From Actinomycetota bacterium (lineage in GTDB: Bacteria > Actinomycetota > Thermoleophilia > UBA2241): a DNA stretch of 10,789 bases. Below the pieces are notes generated by a model that saw nothing but the letters and a program-made list of their open reading frames with translations, was not told the origin of the DNA and made no database searches. Both the position numbers and the translations under genes were made by a program. The stretch covers positions 1-10,789 of the forward strand of contig PKYM01000111.1 of assembly GCA_003132645.1 (NCBI GenBank), in the 5' to 3' direction. Of the stretch, positions 1-4,884 are shown piece by piece. Each line of letters starts with the position of its first letter. Position 1 is the first letter of the stretch.

Positions 1-146
1 AGCTCGAAGAACTCGTCCGGCAGTGAGTCGACGGTCCGCACCGCGGCGGCGCGCTGGTCATCGGGGAGCTGCTCGTCGGGGTCGGCGTAGAAGGCCAGGA
101 TTCTGGCTCGCAGGTCGGGCGTGGGGTCGGTCATGGAGTCGGTCAT
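1..146 (-). CDS. Hypothetical protein, N-terminal 48 residues only (runs off the window)
   Basis: An open frame begins with ATG at 146 and continues without a stop to the window edge. Its first bases overlap the stop codon of the upstream 163-aa gene as ATGA, as at the other junctions of this operon. A GGAGG ribosome binding site (complement of 154-158) sits seven bases before the ATG, which supports this start. The start region is a tandem 12-base duplication (ATGACCGACTCC then ATGACCGACCCC), so an in-frame second ATG lies at 134. The visible peptide is acidic and rich in Asp, Pro and Arg, with no recognisable domain. It is the fifth gene of the leftward operon. Function unknown. Confidence 0.6.
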   Translation of the reverse strand, partial: MTDSMTDPTPDLRARILAFYADPDEQLPDDQRAAAVRTVDSLPDEFFE

Positions 147-634
147 GGCGATGCCTCCGTGGTGGGGTCGGTGAGGGTGGCAACGTCCGGTGACGTGACC
201 TTGGCGGCGTGCTGATTGCCGCGGTCTCCGCCGTGCCCCGTTATCTCCCCCCGCTCCTGGCCGCCGCGCTGGTAGGGCTGGCAGAGCAGCACCGAGGCGG
301 CGTCGGCCGAGGCCGTGGTCACGAAGGGAAGGTGCGGCCTCAAAGCGGCCAGGCCGCCGAGCACGATCTCGGCGGCGAGCTCGCAGGCGCCGCGGCCCGG
401 GCGACGCTGGCCGGCGCGTCCCTCGGCGGCGCGGAGCTCGGCGTCGACGTGGGCGAGCTCTTCGGCCAGCGGCGTGAGAGCGGCCACGGCGGCCACGAAG
501 CGCGCGCCGGCGGCGGCCAGGTCGGCGGCCAGCGCGGCGGGCGCAGACGGTCGACTTCGGCCAGCAGCGGGCAGGTTGACGGTGAAAGCATCGGGGTCAT
601 CGGGTATCCCTTCGTCGGTCCGTTTCTTGTTCAA
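143..634 (-). CDS. Hypothetical 163-aa protein of the replication operon, Ala-rich helical centre
   Basis: I do not recognise a family. The frame starts with TTG at 634 (residues MNKKRTDEG) and its TTGA overlaps the helicase stop codon. A GAGGTG element (complement of 640-645) lies five bases upstream, supporting the TTG start, and the gene ends by overlapping the next start as ATGA. Residues 31-72 are almost entirely Ala, Leu, Glu, Asp and Arg and probably form an amphipathic helix or coiled coil. The flanks are polar and Gly/Asp-rich, with a Gly/Arg/Gln-rich stretch around 120-142. No signal peptide, membrane segment or catalytic motif is visible. Its place just after the replicative helicase suggests an accessory replication or element-specific role, but this is only positional inference. 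Low complexity makes spurious homology likely. Confidence 0.62.
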   Translation of the reverse strand: MNKKRTDEGIPDDPDAFTVNLPAAGRSRPSAPAALAADLAAAGARFVAAVAALTPLAEELAHVDAELRAAEGRAGQRRPGRGACELAAEIVLGGLAALRPHLPFVTTASADAASVLLCQPYQRGGQERGEITGHGGDRGNQHAAKVTSPDVATLTDPTTEASP

Positions 635-2253
635 AATGACACCTCGTTTTCGGTCTGGGTGGCACTAGGTGGCACCTTTTCCGGTTCGTCCCTAAGAGAG
701 TGTTCACGCGAGACTAATACGGAATCAGTGCCACCTAGTGCCACCTTTGTCTCGTTTTGCAGGCGAATTCCCACCCAAACACGTTCCCCGTGGGAGACCT
801 TTTTGCGTGAAAAACCGCGGTCAATCAGCGCCTTTCCGAAGTCGTTTTTGCCCAGCGTGACTTCGCCGGCAGCGATGCACCACGACCCATAGGCGGCGTA
901 CAGGTCGGCAACGGCGACCTGGGCGTATGGCTTCTCTTCGCAAGCGTCGGCGATGAAGCCGGCGAGCCGGTCCTGCTCGGCGCGGTAAGCGGCGGTCGCG
1001 GCCTGTACCTCGCCGGCTATCCAGTGGTGGTCGGCCTGCCAGTCGGCGAAGCCGGCGACCATCCATCTGAGCATCCACGAACCGTCGGCGAGCAGCTCGG
1101 CGACCACCTCATCCTGGGGGCGTTGCTGGGCGAACGGGATACTGACCGTCCACGGCACGAGCCGCAGCCGCGCCCAGATCGCCTTGTCAGTGCCCGCCAC
1201 AACGGGGTGGTGGTTGGTCAGCAGGAAGATCGAGAACGTCTGCTTGAAAGTGAAGTTGTCCTGGCGCATGAAACGCGCCGTCTGCGGTCCGCCGCCGGTC
1301 AGCTTCTTGACCTGCGCTTCGTCTAAGTCCTTGCCGGCCGCGATCTCCTCGGAGAACACGAGCCGCGACCCCGCAAGCTCGGCGATCTCCGTCGTGTGGC
1401 GCTCGTACTTCGAAGCCATCAACAGATTCTTCGCGGCCTGCCTGGCGTACCCGTCGAGCCCTTGCTGCAAGGCGTCCTGCGTGGTCGACTTGCCGTTGCG
1501 CCCGACGCCGTACCAGATGGGCAGGCTATGCTCGAGCACAGCGTCGACCAGCGCCCGGCCGAGGTCGCGTTGCACCTGGCGCCGCACGTCGGGGTCCGGC
1601 AGGCAGAGTTCGAGGTGTCGCTGCCAGGCGCCCGTGTTCGTCTCGTCTGCGTAGCTCCAGCGGGCGATCCGCGTGCAGAGCGCCTCGGGGTCGTGTGGGC
1701 CAAGCGTCTGCGTGCGCACGTCGAGGATGCCGTCAGCGCAGTTCAGCGCGTAGGGGTCGGCGTCCCATGCCTCAAAGTCGGTGTAGAAGCCGTCAGCGCC
1801 CTTGAGGAAGGCCAGGCCGGCCAGCACGCTCTGATAGCGGCAGGTCTCGACGTGCAGGTCTCGTAGCCGCTTGTCGTCGGCCTTGCTCTGTTTGGCGGCC
1901 AGCGCCAGGCCGTAGTGGCGGCGCAGGGCGAACTGCGCCGCGGCCACGACCTGCGGCTCGCCGGCTATCTCCCAGACTTGCCCACTCCAGCGCCGCCAGG
2001 CGCCCTCGTGGACGGCCCAGCGGTAGAGACCGCGCCAGGCGGCAGCGAGCACTTCGGCGTGGGCGGCCTCGTGAACTAGGGGCTCGCCTTCGTCGGCCTC
2101 TTCGCCGTCCGGCGGCAGGCTATTCTCGATGTGCTTCGCGGCGAGGACGTTCAGTTCGGGATCGTAGCCGCCAGCAGCAGTCTGCGCGGCCTGCCAGTCG
2201 ACCGAGGCCTCGATGTCCTTCAGCCGTTTCGCGGTGTCGAGCCCGGTCGTCAT
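631..2253 (-). CDS. Phage/plasmid primase-family replicative helicase (D5_N + SF3 helicase)
   Basis: This is a 540-aa replication protein of the P4/D5 family. A D5_N-type region ends near residue 181 (ALNCADGILDVRT). The superfamily 3 helicase core follows. Walker A is G249-T257 (GVGRNGKST, Lys255). Walker B is the hydrophobic strand ending F300-S-E302-E303. Motif C is LLTNHHP, with Thr346-Asn347. Candidate arginine fingers are R362 and R364. A winged-helix-like C-terminal domain spans about 440-498. I see no archaeo-eukaryotic primase or Toprim motif in the first 100 residues, so it looks like a helicase half without its own primase. The ATG overlaps the stop of the preceding gene (ATGA), implying coupled translation. 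The last ~40 codons use CTA, TTA, GTA, TCT, CTT and AGT, unlike the rest, and overlay a large inverted repeat. Expected role: origin recognition and unwinding for element replication. Confidence 0.9.
   Translation of the reverse strand: MTTGLDTAKRLKDIEASVDWQAAQTAAGGYDPELNVLAAKHIENSLPPDGEEADEGEPLVHEAAHAEVLAAAWRGLYRWAVHEGAWRRWSGQVWEIAGEPQVVAAAQFALRRHYGLALAAKQSKADDKRLRDLHVETCRYQSVLAGLAFLKGADGFYTDFEAWDADPYALNCADGILDVRTQTLGPHDPEALCTRIARWSYADETNTGAWQRHLELCLPDPDVRRQVQRDLGRALVDAVLEHSLPIWYGVGRNGKSTTQDALQQGLDGYARQAAKNLLMASKYERHTTEIAELAGSRLVFSEEIAAGKDLDEAQVKKLTGGGPQTARFMRQDNFTFKQTFSIFLLTNHHPVVAGTDKAIWARLRLVPWTVSIPFAQQRPQDEVVAELLADGSWMLRWMVAGFADWQADHHWIAGEVQAATAAYRAEQDRLAGFIADACEEKPYAQVAVADLYAAYGSWCIAAGEVTLGKNDFGKALIDRGFSRKKVSHGERVWVGIRLQNETKVALGGTDSVLVSREHSLRDEPEKVPPSATQTENEVSF
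658..745. repeat. Perfect 18-bp inverted repeat of duplicated GGTGGCAC units; candidate replication origin
   Basis: The left arm, 658-675, reads GGTGGCACTAGGTGGCAC. The right arm, 728-745, is its exact reverse complement. Each arm is itself two GGTGGCAC units separated by TA, giving four iteron-like units, two per orientation. The 52-bp spacer (676-727) is about 48% G+C by my count, well below the surrounding coding DNA. The structure lies inside the 3' end of the helicase gene, after its recognisable domains, in codons atypical for this genome. SaPI satellites place an iteron-flanked, AT-richer origin near the 3' end of their rep gene, so an origin bound by this helicase is the favoured reading. 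Alternatives are a large mRNA hairpin or an operator. Confidence 0.72.
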
Positions 2254-2450
2254 GGCTCGAGCTCGACGAGGATCGGCGCGGTCGGTAGCAGGATGCGCTT
2301 GCCAATGCGGAGCACGCGCAGCTCGCCGCGCGCCGCGGCCTCGTAGACGGTGTCCTTCGACACGCCAACGAGGGCGGCGTACTCCTGCACCGTGATCGTC
2401 GGCCGGTGGCGTAGGTCGGCGACGGTCAGCGGCTCAGGCTTGGCGCTCAT
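2250..2450 (-). CDS. AlpA/excisionase-type helix-turn-helix protein (66 aa)
   Basis: This small DNA-binding protein of the excisionase/AlpA type (MerR-like winged helix, HTH_17 style) has its diagnostic stretch at residues 17-56. That stretch contains ITVQEYAALVGVSKDTVYEA (the helix-turn-helix), then a Gly-containing turn and the basic wing RIGKRILLP. About 60-70 residues is usual for the family. The ATG at 2450 overlaps the stop of the XRE gene as ATGA, and its own TGA overlaps the helicase start as ATGA. Upstream in-frame codons only read back through the XRE gene. In related elements such proteins direct excision with the integrase or activate excision and replication genes. Either role fits here, in one operon with the helicase and opposite the integrase. 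Which role applies cannot be told from sequence. Confidence 0.82.
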   Translation of the reverse strand: MSAKPEPLTVADLRHRPTITVQEYAALVGVSKDTVYEAAARGELRVLRIGKRILLPTAPILVELEP

Positions 2451-2683
2451 GGCGTCTTGGCCGTCTCTTCCAGCCGGGCGAGGAGTCGCCCGTAGGCGAG
2501 GGCCGCGCGGCCGGTCGGCTTGCGCCCGCCGGTCTCCCATCGTGAGATGGCCGCGGTCGACACGCCGACGACCCCTGCGACCTCCGACAACGAGAGCCCG
2601 CTGGCGGTGCGAATCCGCCGCGCCTCGCCGCTGGAGAGAAGCCGGCGCACCTCGATGAGCTCCAGCGCTTCTTTGCTGTTCAT
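2447..2683 (-). CDS. XRE/Cro-CI family helix-turn-helix regulator (78 aa)
   Basis: A five-helix XRE DNA-binding domain fills residues about 19-67. GLSLSEVAGVVGVSTAAISR is the helix-turn-helix, followed by the hallmark WETGGRKPTG. The protein has no extra effector or dimerisation domain, so it resembles Cro or SaPI Str more than a CI-like repressor. The start is ATG 2683, preceded at four bases by a strong GGGAGG (complement of 2688-2693). A longer in-frame extension to 2806 exists, but it would read through the promoter and is rejected. It is the first gene of the leftward operon, about 20 bp from a predicted transcription start. Repeats in the adjacent divergent promoter region are its obvious candidate operators. 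It probably controls the choice between integrase and replication gene expression; this is inference from position. Confidence 0.88.
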   Translation of the reverse strand: MNSKEALELIEVRRLLSSGEARRIRTASGLSLSEVAGVVGVSTAAISRWETGGRKPTGRAALAYGRLLARLEETAKTP

Positions 2684-2711
2684 GGGTCCTCCCTTTCGAC
2701 TACATGCCACG

Positions 2712-2740
2712 ACGGTAGGGCATGGGCATAGATTAGTCAA
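2712..2740 (-). promoter_or_regulatory. Predicted leftward promoter of the XRE-AlpA-helicase operon
   Basis: Read on the minus strand, TTGACT (complement of 2735-2740) is the -35 box and TACCGT (complement of 2712-2717) the -10 box, with a 17-bp spacer. The predicted start is near 2705, leaving a leader of about 20 bases that contains the GGGAGG ribosome binding site of the XRE gene. The -35 box overlaps one copy of a 12-bp direct repeat and lies inside a GGCATAG/CTATGCC inverted repeat, so regulation by a repeat-binding protein is likely. Confidence 0.62.
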
Positions 2741-2755
2741 CGCTTTGCCTATGCC
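2725..2755. repeat. Inverted repeat GGCATAG-N17-CTATGCC, candidate operator
   Basis: GGCATAG at 2725-2731 and CTATGCC at 2749-2755 are exact reverse complements separated by 17 bp and centred at position 2740. The leftward -35 box (2735-2740) lies between the two arms. Half-sites about two helical turns apart, centre to centre, are compatible with a dimeric XRE regulator or with two dimers. This is a candidate only; seven-base arms are short. Confidence 0.4.
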
Positions 2756-2804
2756 GAAACGCGACAGGATGGCGAATAGGCCATACCATTGACAACGCTT
2801 TGCC
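2738..2804. repeat. Pair of 12-bp direct repeats CAACGCTTTGCC in the divergent control region
   Basis: CAACGCTTTGCC occurs at 2738-2749 and again at 2793-2804, in the same orientation and 55 bp apart start to start. The first copy overlaps the leftward -35 box and the DNA just upstream of it. The second overlaps the end of the rightward -35 box and the start of its spacer. Exact repetition in a short intergenic region, touching both promoters, makes them likely binding sites for a regulator encoded by the element. Confidence 0.65.
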
Positions 2805-2817
2805 ACGGGTTTACCTT
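2789..2817 (+). promoter_or_regulatory. Predicted rightward promoter (TTGACA-17-TACCTT) driving the HTH protein and integrase
   Basis: A consensus -35 box TTGACA (2789-2794) is followed after exactly 17 bp by TACCTT (2812-2817). The predicted first transcribed base, seven to eight bases downstream, coincides with the A of an in-frame ATG at 2825, so the transcript would be leaderless. This also argues against the TTG at 2789 as a start codon, because it is part of the -35 box. Confidence 0.66.
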
Positions 2818-2824
2818 TGTGGGC

Positions 2825-3436
2825 ATGGAATGGGAAGACGAAGAGCAGGGGGCCTGGTGCCTGTGGCGGTCTAAGGACGGCAAGCCATGGTGGGTGTCGT
2901 TCCGCTTGGTCGAAATCGAGGGCCGCATGGAGTGCGTCGGCATGGAGGTTCGGTCGTGGCCTGACGACGAGGGCGGGGCGCCGTCACAGCTCTACGCCAG
3001 CACCTTGCGGGAGTTACCGTTTGCCGACGTTCTGGCCAGGGCGCGGCGCGAGCGAGCAGGTAAGCTCGACCAACGGGCGGAGTCGTGGAAAACGATTTCT
3101 CAACCCGGCTCCAAGATCACCGTTGATCCCCTCACAGCCCTTGCCTTGACGGCCATGGACAAGCACGACGCCGCTCTGATGAACCCGCCGGGGCAGAAAG
3201 GCGGCCGGCACGCCAAGTACACCCTGGCCGACCTCGCGCGCGTGGCGGCGCTCTACAGCGAAAAGTGGACGGGCGGCAGTACCTCGCCCACGAAGGACGT
3301 CGCGACGGCGCTGGGCCTGACCCCCAACGTGGCCGCCAAGCTCGTGATGCGCTGCCGAGACCCGAAGATCGGCCTACTCGGGCCGACCGAGAAGCGCAAG
3401 GCCGGCGGCATCAAACGCCAGGAGGGCAAGCCATGA
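2825..3436 (+). CDS. Hypothetical 203-aa protein with C-terminal helix-turn-helix, upstream of the integrase
   Basis: The N-terminal ~60 residues are acidic and aromatic-rich (MEWEDEEQGAWCLWR, then GKPWWVSFRLVEIEG) and look like a small beta-rich domain I cannot name. Residues about 70-120 are a basic, then mixed linker. The C-terminal region, about 130-187, looks like a helix-turn-helix: YTLADLARVAALY, then TSPTKDVATALGLTPNVAAK and KIGLLGP. I recall this pattern from small proteins beside integrases in actinobacterial mobile elements, without a firm function. I chose ATG 2825 because a promoter predicts transcription starting there; a TTG at 2789 would add 12 residues. The gene ends in ATGA, overlapping the integrase start, so the two should be co-translated. 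It occupies the place of the master repressor (stl) in SaPI islands and may regulate the element. Confidence 0.78.
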   Translation: MEWEDEEQGAWCLWRSKDGKPWWVSFRLVEIEGRMECVGMEVRSWPDDEGGAPSQLYASTLRELPFADVLARARRERAGKLDQRAESWKTISQPGSKITVDPLTALALTAMDKHDAALMNPPGQKGGRHAKYTLADLARVAALYSEKWTGGSTSPTKDVATALGLTPNVAAKLVMRCRDPKIGLLGPTEKRKAGGIKRQEGKP

Positions 3437-4665
3437 ACGGACACATCATCAAACGCTCAGGCTACTGGCGGGTCGTGCTCGAGCTCGGCGAACAGGCGGC
3501 GCAACGCTGCCCGGCCTGCCATAAGCGCCACTGGAGCGACGACGAGCGGTCGCGCGCCTGCCCCGCCGACCACGGTGATCTTGAGGACATCGTCGCGCGC
3601 CGCCAGGAGATGCTGCCGGACAAGTACACGACCAAAGCGACGGCCTCGAAGGCGCTGCACGACGAGCTGCGCGATCGCGAGGACGGCAGCTACGTCGCGC
3701 CGATCGACCTCACCGTGAAAGCCTACCTGGAGAAGCAGTGGCTCCCGGGCCTGGACATCGAAGAACTGTCGCCATCGACCGTGGAATCCTACAAGCTGCA
3801 CGTGAAGCGCATCGTCCCGCTCATCGGGAGCGTCTCGCTTCAGAAGCTCACCCGCAACGACGTCGCCGTGATGGCAGCCCGCCTGGCCCGCGAGATCTCG
3901 CCGAAGACCGGTCGGCCTCTCTCCCCCGCCACGCGCAGCGGCCTCCTGGTCGTCCTGCACCACGCCCTCGGTGAGGCCGTGAAGGCTGGCCTGCTGCGAG
4001 CCAACCCGGCGACGGGGGTGAAGCGGCCGAAGGTGCGTCGTCCCGAGATGCACACGTGGTCGAGCGCGGAGCTGGCGAAGTTCCTGCGGGCGACGCGCGA
4101 CGAGCGGCTCGGTCCGCTGTGGCACCTTCTGGCGCTCACCGGCTTGCGGCGAGGGGAAGCGCTCGGCTTGCAGTGGTCCGACGTCGACCTCGTCCGCGGC
4201 CGCCTGTCCATTCAGCGGCAGCGGGCGCTCACCGGGTACGCCGTCGAAGAGCGGCCCACGAAGAGCGGCAAGCCGCGCCCAATCAGCATTGACGCGGGCA
4301 CCGTGGCCGTGCTTCGCCGGCAGAGTCAGCAGCAGCTCGACGATGCTGCCGAGTGGCAGGAGGCGTGGGTCGACGACGGTCACGTGTTCACGCGCGAGAA
4401 CGGCGCGCCCTGGCATCCCGACCGCGTCCGCAAGCTCTTCGAGGAGGCGATGGCGACCGTCGACGTACCGCGGATTCGTATGCACGACCTGCGCCACACC
4501 TGGGCGACCCTGGCCCTGCGGGCCGGGGTCCATCCCAAGATCGTGCAGGAGCGCCTTGGGCACGCAAACATCGCCATCACGATGGATACCTACTCCCATG
4601 TCCTGCCCGACATGCAGGAGAGCGCCGCCGAGCTCGTCGCGGCCCTGGTGGACAACGCACCGTGA
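3433..4665 (+). CDS. int: Tyrosine recombinase (phage-type integrase), 410 aa, with Cys/His cluster in the N-terminal domain
   Basis: This site-specific recombinase integrates and excises the element at tRNA-Arg. The catalytic set is complete: Arg239 (TGLRRGEALGL), Lys277 (TKSGKPRP), His351 and Arg354 (HDLRHTWAT), His377 (GHANIAIT) and nucleophile Tyr387 (DTYSH). Residues about 110-195 form the core-binding SAM-like domain. Residues 4-60 look like an arm-DNA-binding domain interrupted by Cys26-x2-Cys29 and Cys43-x3-His47, a probable zinc-binding insert. Its length is normal for actinobacterial integrases. The start is ATG 3433, which overlaps the stop of the upstream gene; the in-frame extension upstream runs antiparallel to no known domain and is inside that gene. 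It ends 104 bp from the tRNA 3' end, the usual arrangement for a tRNA-targeting integrase. Confidence 0.96.
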   Translation: MNGHIIKRSGYWRVVLELGEQAAQRCPACHKRHWSDDERSRACPADHGDLEDIVARRQEMLPDKYTTKATASKALHDELRDREDGSYVAPIDLTVKAYLEKQWLPGLDIEELSPSTVESYKLHVKRIVPLIGSVSLQKLTRNDVAVMAARLAREISPKTGRPLSPATRSGLLVVLHHALGEAVKAGLLRANPATGVKRPKVRRPEMHTWSSAELAKFLRATRDERLGPLWHLLALTGLRRGEALGLQWSDVDLVRGRLSIQRQRALTGYAVEERPTKSGKPRPISIDAGTVAVLRRQSQQQLDDAAEWQEAWVDDGHVFTRENGAPWHPDRVRKLFEEAMATVDVPRIRMHDLRHTWATLALRAGVHPKIVQERLGHANIAITMDTYSHVLPDMQESAAELVAALVDNAP

Positions 4666-4671
4666 CAACGG

Positions 4672-4692
4672 GGAGTACAAAAGGAGTACAAA
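4672..4692. repeat. Two GGAGTACAAA direct repeats with 11-bp period; probable integrase arm-type sites
   Basis: GGAGTACAAA occurs at 4672-4681 and 4683-4692, separated by one base, so the two copies lie on the same face of the helix. They begin seven bases after the integrase stop codon and about 80 bp from the tRNA 3' end. Short tandem repeats at this place are the normal position for arm-type binding sites of tyrosine recombinases. Nothing else in the region explains them. Confidence 0.62.
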
Positions 4693-4733
4693 CGGCCGTT
4701 TCGGTGGCCGTGAGCGGCACCGCCTGGCACCTC

Positions 4734-4759
4734 GGAAGTGGCGCGTTTGCAGCACTTCC
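4734..4759. repeat. Inverted repeat GGAAGTG-N12-CACTTCC between integrase and tRNA
   Basis: GGAAGTG (4734-4740) and CACTTCC (4753-4759) are exact reverse complements around a 12-base loop. The repeat begins about ten bases beyond the tRNA 3' end and lies between two convergent transcription units. It could form an RNA hairpin acting as a bidirectional terminator, although no T-tract follows on either strand, or it could be a protein site near the crossover. A second, 6-bp inverted repeat (ACGGCC/GGCCGT, 4692-4697 and 4706-4711) lies just upstream. Confidence 0.45.
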
Positions 4760-4769
4760 CTTGAAAGAC

Positions 4770-4800
4770 TGGTGCCCCCGGAAGGATTCGAACCTTCGAC
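4770..4800. other. Probable attachment core (tRNA 3' end shared by element and chromosome)
   Basis: The T-arm and acceptor 3' strand of the tRNA lie on the element side of the gene. An integrase using a tRNA site normally carries a copy of this 3' segment so that the gene is restored on insertion. The core therefore lies somewhere within the 3' half of the tRNA. Exact limits need the second attachment site, which is outside the window; the coordinates given are only the most probable part. Confidence 0.5.
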
Positions 4801-4846
4801 CTCGCGCTCCGGAGGCGCGCGCTCTAATCCCCTGAGCTACGAGGGC
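4770..4846 (-). tRNA. tRNA-Arg (anticodon CCG), CCA end encoded
   Basis: The minus strand folds as a complete cloverleaf. The acceptor stem is GCCCTCG paired with CGGGGGC, including one T-G pair. The D-stem is GCTC/GAGC and the T-arm is GAAGG-TTCGAAT-CCTTC. The anticodon stem is CGCGC/GCGCG with loop CTCCGGA, giving anticodon CCG (codon CGG, arginine). The discriminator base is A and CCA is encoded, ending at 4770. CGG is a frequent arginine codon in this DNA, so the gene is probably important, which fits the element restoring it after insertion. The next minus-strand gene upstream ends 38 bp away. Confidence 0.97.
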
Positions 4847-4884
4847 AACGAGGCGTTAGTCTAGCACCTTTGCGCGGCCAGAGG

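Larger units (their letters stand above)
1..4769. mobile_element. Integrase end of an integrative element inserted at the 3' end of tRNA-Arg (other end lies outside the window)
   Basis: A tyrosine recombinase gene lies next to the 3' end of a tRNA gene, followed inward by an excisionase-type protein, a XRE regulator and an SF3 replicative helicase. Together these define one arm of an element integrated in a tRNA. I looked by eye for a second copy of the tRNA 3' segment (such as GGATTCGAACC) in 1-4700 and found none, so the distal attachment site must be left of position 1. The right boundary is approximate, because the 3' part of the tRNA is shared by element and chromosome. No conjugation, terminase or capsid gene is visible, so phage satellite, prophage end and integrative plasmid remain open. 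Confidence 0.88.

Noticed and set aside
769..795. TCCCAC/GTGGGA inverted repeat in the helicase gene
   Set aside because: Six-base arms within the conserved winged-helix coding region are plausibly chance; kept apart from the 18-bp repeat nearby.
2684..2806. N-terminal extension of the XRE gene
   Set aside because: It would read through the predicted promoter and repeats, whereas ATG 2683 has a strong GGGAGG four bases upstream.
3457..4755. Long minus-strand frame (432 codons) opposite the integrase
   Set aside because: It is a GC-skew shadow of int. The residues are Arg/Val/Gly-biased with no motif, while int has a full catalytic set.
4289..4864. Plus-strand frame ending across the tRNA with a GFEPSTSRS-like tail
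   Set aside because: This tail is the well-known false translation of the antisense of a tRNA T-arm; the frame overlaps int and the tRNA.
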